This document shows, piece after piece, positions 1 through 4,547 of a stretch of 5,496 nucleotides of DNA. The notes under the pieces are model-generated. The model ran no database searches and had not been told where the DNA came from. It saw only the letters and a list, made by a program, of their open reading frames with translations. A program made the translations under genes and the position numbers. The first letter of the stretch is position 1. Every line of letters begins with the position of its first letter. This stretch comes from Candidatus Methanoperedens sp. GTDB taxonomy: Archaea; Halobacteriota; Methanosarcinia; Methanosarcinales; Methanoperedenaceae. The stretch spans positions 1 to 5,496 of the forward strand of contig JAHFCV010000149.1 of the NCBI GenBank assembly GCA_023249275.1, written 5' to 3'.

Positions 1-3
1 ACC

Positions 4-438
4 ATGCTGAAATATGCGCTCTTCCATGAATTGCTGCAAAAGGAAATATACGAGGAAAATATGAGAAGCGGGGTTCGTAAATTCACGCCCCTGGAAAAGC
101 GAAAAATCAGCAACGAAACATTAAACAAGGCAATTGAAAGTTCTGGTATTACTCAGGATGAGCTTTTACAGGAAAATGAACTCATGCAAAAAGTATCATT
201 TCGCTCACCGCTTATCCCGAAACCCTTTGCTGAAACCGCGCTCTACTGGTATATGGAACAAAACCTGGAAGAGTTCAGGCAATATGCCGAGGTAAGTAAG
301 ACCGAAAAGGAAGATAAAGTCGGAAAAAAATTAAATTCCGATTTCAAGGGTTGGCTTGATTTTTCAACCGGCATATACAGGATGTTCCTGACCAATGTCA
401 AGAAAGAATTGAACTACATGGATTACGGATACGCATGA
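4..438 (+). CDS. Unrecognised charged helical protein, possibly 5'-truncated
   Basis: I do not recognise this 144-residue protein and assign no function. It is rich in Lys, Glu and Leu, looks largely alpha-helical, and has no signal peptide or membrane segment, so it is probably cytoplasmic. A stretch around residues 70-90 (RSPLIPKPFAETALYWYMEQ) is aromatic-rich, and the C-terminus ends in the aromatic run YMDYGYA. The ATG at position 4 is the first visible start, but the frame is open to the window edge, so the true start may lie upstream and no ribosome binding site can be judged. Its TGA stop overlaps the ATG of the next gene (ATGA, 435-438). This implies co-transcription and translational coupling with the phosphodiesterase. 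The base composition is moderate, like the flanking core genes, and nothing looks broken. Confidence 0.8.
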   Translation: MLKYALFHELLQKEIYEENMRSGVRKFTPLEKRKISNETLNKAIESSGITQDELLQENELMQKVSFRSPLIPKPFAETALYWYMEQNLEEFRQYAEVSKTEKEDKVGKKLNSDFKGWLDFSTGIYRMFLTNVKKELNYMDYGYA

Positions 439-968
439 AAATCATAGCGATTTCTGATACGCATATAAAATCCGGCTCTATCATAGGGTGCCTGCCGCAT
501 GGACTTGTCCAATTAATTAAAAGTGCTGATATGGTTATCCATGCCGGCGATTTTGTCACAAAGCAAGCGTATGATGAACTTTCAGGCATGTGCAGGCTTG
601 CGGCAGTACACGGGAACATGGATTCCCCAGATTTAAAAAAATTGCTTCCTGGGCAAAATGTCATTGAGGTAGAGGGTATTAAAATCGGAATTGTCCATGA
701 GGCTGCGCTATCGATTCAGGATACCACGGGCGCATGGTACATGGCAAAAGAAATGGGCGTGGATGTACTGGTTTTCGGTCACATCCACAAACCCCTTATC
801 GAGAAAGATGATATTCTGCTTGCCTGCCCGGGAAGCCCCACTGCCCCCAGACTGTCAGAACCAGGCGCAATCGAGTTAAACATCAAAGACGGGGTAGTAT
901 CAGGAAGGGTCATCACGTTTGAAGGGGCACGATGCGGGGCGCTCGATAGCGCGGCGCAATTTGAATAG
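435..968 (+). CDS. YfcE/MJ0936-family metallophosphoesterase
   Basis: This 177-residue protein is a calcineurin-like metallophosphoesterase of the small YfcE/MJ0936 class, which hydrolyses phosphodiesters using two divalent metals (often Mn or Ni). The family's metal-ligand blocks appear in order: SDTH (D8, H10), HAGDF (D39), HGNMD (N61), VHE (H88) and FGHIHKP (H116, H118). A conserved PGSPTAPR turn follows at about residue 132. The length is typical for the family and the protein should be cytoplasmic and soluble. One variation is that the usual HGH after the fourth strand is HEA here; the first His, the metal ligand, is kept. The natural substrate of this class is usually unknown, so none is given. 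The ATG overlaps the stop of the upstream gene by four bases, so translation is probably coupled. It faces the deoxyhypusine synthase-like gene convergently. Confidence 0.92.
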   Translation: MKIIAISDTHIKSGSIIGCLPHGLVQLIKSADMVIHAGDFVTKQAYDELSGMCRLAAVHGNMDSPDLKKLLPGQNVIEVEGIKIGIVHEAALSIQDTTGAWYMAKEMGVDVLVFGHIHKPLIEKDDILLACPGSPTAPRLSEPGAIELNIKDGVVSGRVITFEGARCGALDSAAQFE

Positions 969-1010
969 TTATAGTCAAGCACCTAATATTTGAAACATAT
1001 CTCATGAACG

Positions 1011-1078
1011 CTTTGTGTTCTTCGCGTGCTTTGCGGTGTATGATTTTCGCCACCGCAAAGGGCGCAAAGTCCGCAAAG
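1011..1078. repeat. Palindromic CGCAAAG repeat between convergent genes
   Basis: Two 28-base arms (1011-1038 and 1051-1078) form an imperfect inverted repeat, 22 of 28 positions matching, around a 12-base loop. The ten innermost pairs are perfect (CTTTGCGGTG with CACCGCAAAG). The right arm contains the unit CGCAAAG three times at exact 9-base spacing (1054, 1063, 1072), and the left arm carries degenerate copies of its complement. It fills the gap between the convergent stops at 968 and 1086, so its hairpin could end transcription from both sides. Similar CGCAAAG-type palindromes occur dispersed in many bacterial and archaeal genomes (general knowledge), so it may equally be a dispersed repeat element. 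The repeat structure is seen directly; the terminator role is inferred. Confidence 0.8.
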
Positions 1079-1085
1079 ATTAGTT

Positions 1086-2240
1086 TTATTTGTTTGGTTT
1101 TTTACTATACACGTTCATCCTTGCAGTTTCTATCAATTCCTGCGTTATCAATGGCAGCCTGCCGTTTAACCTCTTAAGTTTCCTGGGCTTGCAGTTCTCA
1201 AGCGCATACGCAAAAATTATGGGGATGCCCACCGTGGCATCAATATACGGAATTACATTCCCTTCGCCAGCTTTCGGGATTTTTCCCCATGACTTGCCTT
1301 CGTTTATCGTGGCGCCTGAGAGTCCTCCGGTATCAGGGCGGTCAACCGTTACCTGGATAACATAATTCTCGCCAGGGCATTCCATCCCGATTATCTGGGA
1401 AATCATGGGACCTGTTTGCTGAAGGAAATTCTTTGGCACGCCGCCTCCCACTTCAAGCGCGCCGCGGGGAATGTCATGAATCATGCTGTCATGCACTATG
1501 GCTGCACTTTCAAGGACGTCCATTGTGGGGCTCGGGTCTATGAAATCCCCCGGATTTAGTTCCGACGAACCTGCTTTTGCACTTGCCATGATGGGAAGAT
1601 AACTTGCACTCATCCCCATTGATGAATCTGCAAAACCGGGCACAAAGACCGGGACATCATTTTTTGACGCAGATGCGATAAATGAAAGTTCAGGAGCTTT
1701 TGCAGTTTCCAGTACACCTTCACCCAGAGTCTTATAATAAAAAGCGGTTGAGTATTTTTCAGGGAACTTATTTTTTTCTACTGCTTTCCGGGTCAGCGCC
1801 TGTATAATCTTATCCTGCGCTATAAGCGTGCGCTGCATATCGATGTACACGTCATAAATCCGCACCACTTCATGTTCAGCCAGTTCATTATCGTCTGCCG
1901 TGTAATCGCCCTGGTGGACTGGTAAGCCGTATGCAAAATGCAAATCGTGATAGGTATTGGCGCCTGTGGTGACAATCCAGTCGATAAACCCTTTTTCCAT
2001 CATTTTGATGATACCCCCGCCCAGCCCCACAGGAGTCATGGCGCCTGCCAGCGTCAAACAGACGGTTGAGTTCTCATCTATCATGGTCTTGAAAAGATGG
2101 CAGGCTTGCGCCAGCCTTTTTGCGTTATAGCCCATGCCGTCAAAGACCTCATCGACCAGTTGCGTTATGGTCATGTTATCGGAAATGGGGACTGGAGAGA
2201 TTGGTTTTCCTTCCCAGTAATTGTGTTTCATGTTGTGCAT
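1086..2240 (-). CDS. Deoxyhypusine synthase-like protein (DHS family)
   Basis: This 384-residue protein belongs to the NAD-dependent deoxyhypusine synthase family, whose true members move the aminobutyl group of spermidine onto a lysine of aIF5A/eIF5A. Family signatures are GAMTPVGLGGG (66-76), GFIDWIVTTGANTYHD (84-99), PGFADSSMGM (201-210), GGGVPKNF (265-272) and RPDTGGLSGATINEGKSWGK (301-320). K320 in SWGK aligns with the catalytic lysine (human Lys329), with W318 and E314 also kept. The spermidine-binding His in human KHH (His288) is replaced by the NF of KNF, and the Asp in DGSDSGA (human Asp316) by Leu307. This pattern matches the DHS-like subfamily of cyanobacteria and other prokaryotes, so the substrate may be another amine; a homospermidine synthase-type reaction is one possibility. 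The start at 2240 is preferred to the ATG at 2231 because AGGA lies six bases upstream. It appears monocistronic. Confidence 0.9.
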   Translation of the reverse strand: MHNMKHNYWEGKPISPVPISDNMTITQLVDEVFDGMGYNAKRLAQACHLFKTMIDENSTVCLTLAGAMTPVGLGGGIIKMMEKGFIDWIVTTGANTYHDLHFAYGLPVHQGDYTADDNELAEHEVVRIYDVYIDMQRTLIAQDKIIQALTRKAVEKNKFPEKYSTAFYYKTLGEGVLETAKAPELSFIASASKNDVPVFVPGFADSSMGMSASYLPIMASAKAGSSELNPGDFIDPSPTMDVLESAAIVHDSMIHDIPRGALEVGGGVPKNFLQQTGPMISQIIGMECPGENYVIQVTVDRPDTGGLSGATINEGKSWGKIPKAGEGNVIPYIDATVGIPIIFAYALENCKPRKLKRLNGRLPLITQELIETARMNVYSKKPNK

Positions 2241-2246
2241 ATTAAT

Positions 2247-2250
2247 TCCT
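2247..2250 (-). promoter_or_regulatory. Ribosome binding site of the DHS-like gene
   Basis: On the minus strand AGGA lies six bases before the ATG at 2240. This supports the upstream start over the second in-frame ATG three codons later. Confidence 0.5.
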
Positions 2251-2303
2251 GGATTTTAGAATCGATACCTGAAATTAGAACTTGTTTTCAAATGTCCAGC
2301 GGG

Positions 2304-2311
2304 ATATTTAA
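2304..2311 (-). promoter_or_regulatory. Possible TATA box of the DHS-like gene
   Basis: The minus strand reads TTAAATAT here, about 65 bases before the start codon. With archaeal spacing of about 25 bases to the transcription start, the leader would be about 40 bases and would contain the AGGA site. No convincing BRE was identified, so this is tentative. Confidence 0.3.
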
Positions 2312-2352
2312 GAATTGCTGATACAGATGATTGAAACGAGTGATAAGCTTGT

Positions 2353-2400
2353 AGGGAATTAAACAACGGTGAAATAACCATACAGGTTGTGAAAGCATGA
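2353..2400 (+). pseudogene. C-terminal tail of a lost gene, copy A
   Basis: The frame ending in TGA at 2398-2400 reads RELNNGEITIQVVKA and is open only from 2347, after a TAA. It matches the tail WEINSGKITIQAVKA of copy B at 3433-3480, with the same stop position and several synonymous differences (GAA/GAG, AAC/AAT, GGT/GGC, ACC/ACG). This shows that the tail was once real coding sequence. No start codon is available, so it is a remnant. Its TGA overlaps an ATG (ATGA, 2397-2400), a coupling arrangement also kept in copy B. The parent family is not recognised. Confidence 0.5.
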
Positions 2401-2439
2401 CCAAAGATATAGAAGGCGAGCTAATATCATTTCGACAAA

Positions 2440-2568
2440 ATGCTAACATCGCTTGTTGAGCTACTTGAGGAGAAAGGTATCTTTACACAAGAAGAATGGG
2501 AAGCTCGAATCAGGAAAAAGATTGAGAATGTAAATGGATTAACGAAATTTGAGGAATTGGAAGATTAA
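2440..2568 (+). CDS. 42-residue small protein, copy A
   Basis: This is a 42-codon ORF (M1 to D42, stop TAA) of unknown function. The protein is acidic and helical: an amphipathic LVELLEEKGIFTQEEW segment (5-20), a basic ARIRKKI stretch, then GLTKFEELED. The LLEEKGI-T-EEW pattern resembles short helical-hairpin modules such as SHOCT, but I do not claim membership. Copy B (3517-3645) is identical at 35 of 42 residues with no indels, and 10 of the 17 base differences are at third codon positions, which points to past or present selection on the protein. No Shine-Dalgarno site precedes this ATG. Conserved codons for YH-F-DK directly upstream in the same frame suggest the ancestral protein began earlier. 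The stop lies 13 bases from the convergent DUF2283 gene. Confidence 0.5.
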   Translation: MLTSLVELLEEKGIFTQEEWEARIRKKIENVNGLTKFEELED

Positions 2569-2581
2569 TAGACTGAATTTA

Positions 2582-2953
2582 TTAACAAGTAACAGCAATT
2601 CCTTGAGTGCCCGATGGGAGATTTAAAATATTTGCTGTTAGTGCTTCTACACATTTAGGAAATACTTTGTTTCTTTTGATTATTTCCAGTTCCGTGGTTA
2701 TTTTTATGCTTTCTTTGCTGATTACTATAAGGGCATTAAAGTGTTTAATATTAAGAAGTGCTGATTTTGAAACTTGGAATTTTTTAGACGCATCTAAAAT
2801 TTCAATACCTATTAAACTATTATCTTCATCGAAATCAAGAATTATGCCATCGGATTCAATAGAGGACATGTACTTTTTATCTGTAATATAAAAGAACCCA
2901 CTGTCATTTTGAAAATCGTAATCATATTTATTCGCAACCACTTTTTTGGTCAT
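2582..2953 (-). CDS. DUF2283 domain protein, antitoxin-like partner
   Basis: This 123-residue protein carries a DUF2283-type domain over about residues 8-58. It opens with KYDYDFQNDSGFFYI (a variant of the family's YD-x-x-x-D-x-x-YI), continues with DGIILDFDEDN (35-45), and ends in the hallmark GIEILDAS (49-56). Residues 59-123 extend past the usual small domain and are not recognised. DUF2283 genes are often found next to DUF4258 genes, as here, and the pair is commonly regarded as toxin-antitoxin-like, though biochemical proof is limited. The ATG shares one base with the upstream stop (TAATG). The AAGGA before it is only two bases from the ATG, too close for normal initiation, so reinitiation by coupled ribosomes is likely. 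The gene is AT-rich relative to the flanking core genes. Confidence 0.8.
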   Translation of the reverse strand: MTKKVVANKYDYDFQNDSGFFYITDKKYMSSIESDGIILDFDEDNSLIGIEILDASKKFQVSKSALLNIKHFNALIVISKESIKITTELEIIKRNKVFPKCVEALTANILNLPSGTQGIAVTC

Positions 2954-3282
2954 TATCCTTCACGCTTCCTCTTATAAGACGTCTCCTTGAAATATGTCAC
3001 TAAATTGAATGATTTAGGATTGTCGGTACTATTACTTATAATGATTGCTAAATCATAATCATCATCTAAAATATATAAAAGCTTAAATTTTGTCTCTTCT
3101 TGCTTCGAAATAGAAACGGGCTTTTCTTTTAGGATTTTTGAGTAAATACTATTTACATCAGGAACTAATTCGTTGTTACGCTGATTAGCTCTTGTCTCAA
3201 AATGCTTCGTTGAGTGTAGGTCACTTTTACTGATTTCTGATAGGCACTTGAGAACATATTCGATATCCAAAATATCATCCAA
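2953..3282 (-). CDS. DUF4258-like protein, possible toxin
   Basis: This 109-residue basic protein resembles DUF4258. It has a His-x3-Arg-x3-Arg pattern (H27, R31, R35 in KHFETRANQR), a central strand-rich part with FKLLYILDDDYDLAIII (66-82), and the terminal strand LVTYF (94-98). DUF4258 proteins are often encoded directly before DUF2283 genes and are suspected RelE-like toxins; activity here is inference only. No in-frame ATG exists near the N-terminus. The start chosen is TTG at 3282; a second TTG four codons later is the alternative. A TATA-like box about 35 bases upstream puts the expected transcript start only a few bases before this TTG, so the mRNA may be nearly leaderless. The stop overlaps the DUF2283 start by one base, giving a tight two-gene operon. 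Confidence 0.65.
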   Translation of the reverse strand: MDDILDIEYVLKCLSEISKSDLHSTKHFETRANQRNNELVPDVNSIYSKILKEKPVSISKQEETKFKLLYILDDDYDLAIIISNSTDNPKSFNLVTYFKETSYKRKREG

Positions 3283-3312
3283 CTTTTCGATATTTGATAC
3301 AAGTGTTAAAAG

Positions 3313-3320
3313 TATTTAAA
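3313..3320 (-). promoter_or_regulatory. TATA box of the DUF4258-DUF2283 operon
   Basis: The minus strand reads TTTAAATA here. Archaeal spacing places the transcription start near 3288-3292, within about ten bases of the TTG start at 3282. This implies a very short or absent 5' leader, in keeping with the lack of a good ribosome binding site. Confidence 0.45.
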
Positions 3321-3360
3321 CTTAGCCAGTTTTTAATTTACCCCATACTCCTTAACCTGA

Positions 3361-3480
3361 CAGAATCAATTGGGAGAGGAATGGCATGTTGAGGAAACAG
3401 CTATCAAAGTAGATGGAAAGCAGAAGGGGTTTTGGGAGATTAATAGTGGCAAAATAACGATACAGGCTGTGAAAGCATGA
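3361..3480 (+). pseudogene. C-terminal gene remnant, copy B, with transposase-like block
   Basis: This is a 39-codon open frame directly after a TGA (3358-3360), with no ATG start, ending in TGA at 3478-3480. Its last 15 codons (WEINSGKITIQAVKA) match the tail of copy A. The preceding part reads EEWHVEETAIKVDGKQKGFW, which resembles the W-x-V-D-E-T-x-I-K-V-x-G-K block around the first catalytic Asp of IS6/IS240-like DDE transposases, with Glu in place of that Asp. The resemblance is by eye and could be coincidental. If right, this is either a decayed insertion sequence or a fusion between IS debris and another gene's tail. If wrong, it is the end of an unknown strand-rich protein. In either case the gene is truncated. 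The stop overlaps an ATG (ATGA, 3477-3480), as in copy A. Confidence 0.45.
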
Positions 3481-3645
3481 ATAAAGATATTGAAGAAATT
3501 ATACCATCTCGACAAAATGATAACTTCGCTTGTCGAAATCCTTGAGGAAAAAGGGATACTTACACAAGAAGAATGGGGAGTCCGAATCAGGAAAAAGATT
3601 GAGGATGTAAAGGGATTAACAAAATTTGAGGAATTGGAAGATTGA
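3430..3645 (+). repeat. Direct-repeat cassette, copy B
   Basis: This is the second copy of the cassette at 2350-2568, same orientation, offset by about 1,077-1,080 bases. Aligned by hand, 177 of 213 positions agree, with one 3-base gap that preserves the relation between the two small reading frames. Upstream similarity fades before 3430 and downstream similarity ends at the ORF stop. Confidence 0.85.
3517..3645 (+). CDS. 42-residue small protein, copy B
   Basis: This 42-codon ORF (stop TGA) of unknown function is the paralogue of the ORF at 2440-2568. The residue differences are L2I, L8I, F15L, E21G, A22V, N30D and N32K, mostly conservative. It contains the same LVEILEEKGI-T-EEW helix, basic VRIRKKI segment and KFEELED tail. 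The same frame is open back to 3481, so a TTG at 3490 could give a longer form beginning with KKLYHLDKM. The matching stretch in copy A is blocked by stops, so the ATG at 3517 is the conservative choice. No Shine-Dalgarno motif is visible. The stop lies 11 bases from the convergent membrane-protein gene. Survival of two open copies suggests function, but both may be relics. Confidence 0.5.
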   Translation: MITSLVEILEEKGILTQEEWGVRIRKKIEDVKGLTKFEELED

Positions 3646-3656
3646 AAAATTGACCG

Positions 3657-4349
3657 TTATTTTTCGTCTTTACGTATTATTTGAATTAAAGTAAGAACAG
3701 CTGCAATAATCGTTAAAAAAATTATCCAATTATTAATTTTTAATTGCAAGTATGTTTCTAATGGTGCTATCGATAAAAAGCGATTTTTCATCATTAGAAC
3801 ATTCTCTGGTTTCTGAGGTATCCCTTCTATTATTAGAATGTAAGTATATCTGGAATCATTAGAAATAGCTGGAAAAATTTGAGAATTAATACCTTCATTC
3901 AAAGATATTATTGATTCCTTATAATAATCTGGCATATAATATATAATCTTACCTTTCCCAGTAGCACGATTAGATGATTCATTAATAAACTTAAGTTCAA
4001 TACTGGCATCATCCAATCGCTCTTGATCTATTGGAACGTTTAAAGCTCCTGGGAAAACAACCCAGATATGTAAATTACGTAATGTTTGTATCTTATGTAC
4101 GGCTGTAAAATCAGCAGAAACACTAATTTCTCTTCCCGCCATAAAAGCTCCAGTCGATTCATAAGTCAAGAGCATATAATAATCATTAGGGTACTTCATG
4201 GCATTTTCATAGGTAAGTGGGGGACCTAAGTTTCCAGCTATAGAAGAGTAATGAAAAACAGGGTCTTCTAATATATGTTCTTGAATTATAAGATAATAGC
4301 CTGCTACTAAAGAAATAAAGCATAATATAAAAACTAATTTTTTATTCAT
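3657..4349 (-). CDS. Unrecognised protein with two membrane anchors
   Basis: I do not recognise this 230-residue protein. An N-terminal hydrophobic segment (5-22, after MNKK) and a C-terminal one (207-225, followed by RKDEK) flank a polar domain of about 180 residues. The positive ends suggest both termini are cytoplasmic, with the domain outside. The N-terminal segment could instead be a signal peptide, but no clear cleavage site or lipobox is seen. The outer domain looks rich in beta-strands (ISVSADFTAV, LHIWVVFPGA, IELKFI, GKIIYYMP, YTYILIIEGIP) and has potential N-glycosylation sequons at N123 (NES) and N164 (NDS), plausible in an archaeon. The start is ATG at 4349, with only a weak GAGA-type site upstream. 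The gene is strongly AT-rich and stands alone, convergent with the 42-residue ORF and divergent from the thermosome gene. Confidence 0.75.
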   Translation of the reverse strand: MNKKLVFILCFISLVAGYYLIIQEHILEDPVFHYSSIAGNLGPPLTYENAMKYPNDYYMLLTYESTGAFMAGREISVSADFTAVHKIQTLRNLHIWVVFPGALNVPIDQERLDDASIELKFINESSNRATGKGKIIYYMPDYYKESIISLNEGINSQIFPAISNDSRYTYILIIEGIPQKPENVLMMKNRFLSIAPLETYLQLKINNWIIFLTIIAAVLTLIQIIRKDEK

Positions 4350-4383
4350 ATTGAAGATTCTCTTTTTGTCGTAATGATTATTG

Positions 4384-4426
4384 TCATATTATTTATTGTT
4401 AAAAGATGCTTTCTTTTATATTTAAA
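4384..4426 (-). promoter_or_regulatory. Possible promoter region of the membrane protein gene
   Basis: Two TATA-like stretches read on the minus strand, ATAAATAATA (about 4386-4395) and CTTTAAATATAAA (4414-4426). They would give leaders of roughly 15 or 45 bases before the ATG at 4349. The region is so AT-rich that neither can be preferred. Confidence 0.25.
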
Positions 4427-4486
4427 GTTGGGTTTGGTCTTATTCTGAGAATAAAGATACTCCTTAACTTACCAGCCCCCATTCTC

Positions 4487-4502
4487 ACAAAAATTATTTA
4501 TA
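4487..4502 (+). promoter_or_regulatory. Thermosome promoter (BRE and TATA box)
   Basis: A purine-rich CACAAAAA (4487-4493, BRE-like) is followed by TTATTTATA (4494-4502). Transcription would be expected to begin near 4524-4526, leaving a leader of about 22 bases that holds the GGAGGT site. The geometry is typical of archaea. I saw no clear palindromic heat-shock operator around it. Confidence 0.6.
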
Positions 4503-4533
4503 GAACCACAAACACTAAGAAACATCTTCATTT

Positions 4534-4539
4534 GGAGGT
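4534..4539 (+). promoter_or_regulatory. Strong Shine-Dalgarno site of the thermosome gene
   Basis: GGAGGT lies eight bases before the ATG at 4548. It is the strongest ribosome binding site in the window and fixes the start codon of a gene expected to be highly expressed. Confidence 0.85.
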
Positions 4540-4547
4540 AATTCATT

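Larger units (their letters stand above)
2350..2568 (+). repeat. Direct-repeat cassette, copy A
   Basis: This segment aligns with 3430-3645 in the same orientation at about 83% (177 of 213 positions, counted by hand), with a single 3-base gap. The homology begins inside the coding tail of a lost gene and stops at the stop codon of the 42-codon ORF. Sequence beyond that point is unrelated to copy B. The two copies bracket the DUF4258-DUF2283 pair. Confidence 0.85.

Noticed and set aside
1090..1365. Plus-strand open frame with a hydrophobic start, opposite the DHS-like gene
   Set aside because: It lies wholly antisense to a clearly conserved enzyme region; its hydrophobic look comes from the complementary codons. 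No ribosome binding site or family resemblance.
2241..2349. Gap between the DHS-like gene and copy A, searched for small RNA or riboswitch structure
   Set aside because: Only the tentative TATA box and ribosome binding site of the DHS-like gene were found; no strong stem-loops or tRNA-like features.
2565..2585. TTAATA/TATTAA hairpin spanning the stops of the 42-residue ORF and the DUF2283 gene, considered as a bidirectional terminator
   Set aside because: The stem is only six A-T pairs around a nine-base loop in AT-rich DNA, with no adjacent T-run, so it is too weak to annotate.
2350..3645. Whole repeat-bounded unit considered as a composite transposon
   Set aside because: The repeats are coding cassettes that end at a stop codon. 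No terminal inverted repeats, target duplication or intact transposase was seen.
3345..4468. 12-base direct repeat ATACTCCTTAAC at 3345-3356 and 4457-4468, considered as possible target-site duplication or attachment sites
   Set aside because: About one 12-base match is expected by chance in a window of this size. The copies do not sit at the edges of any recognisable element and have no flanking inverted repeats.
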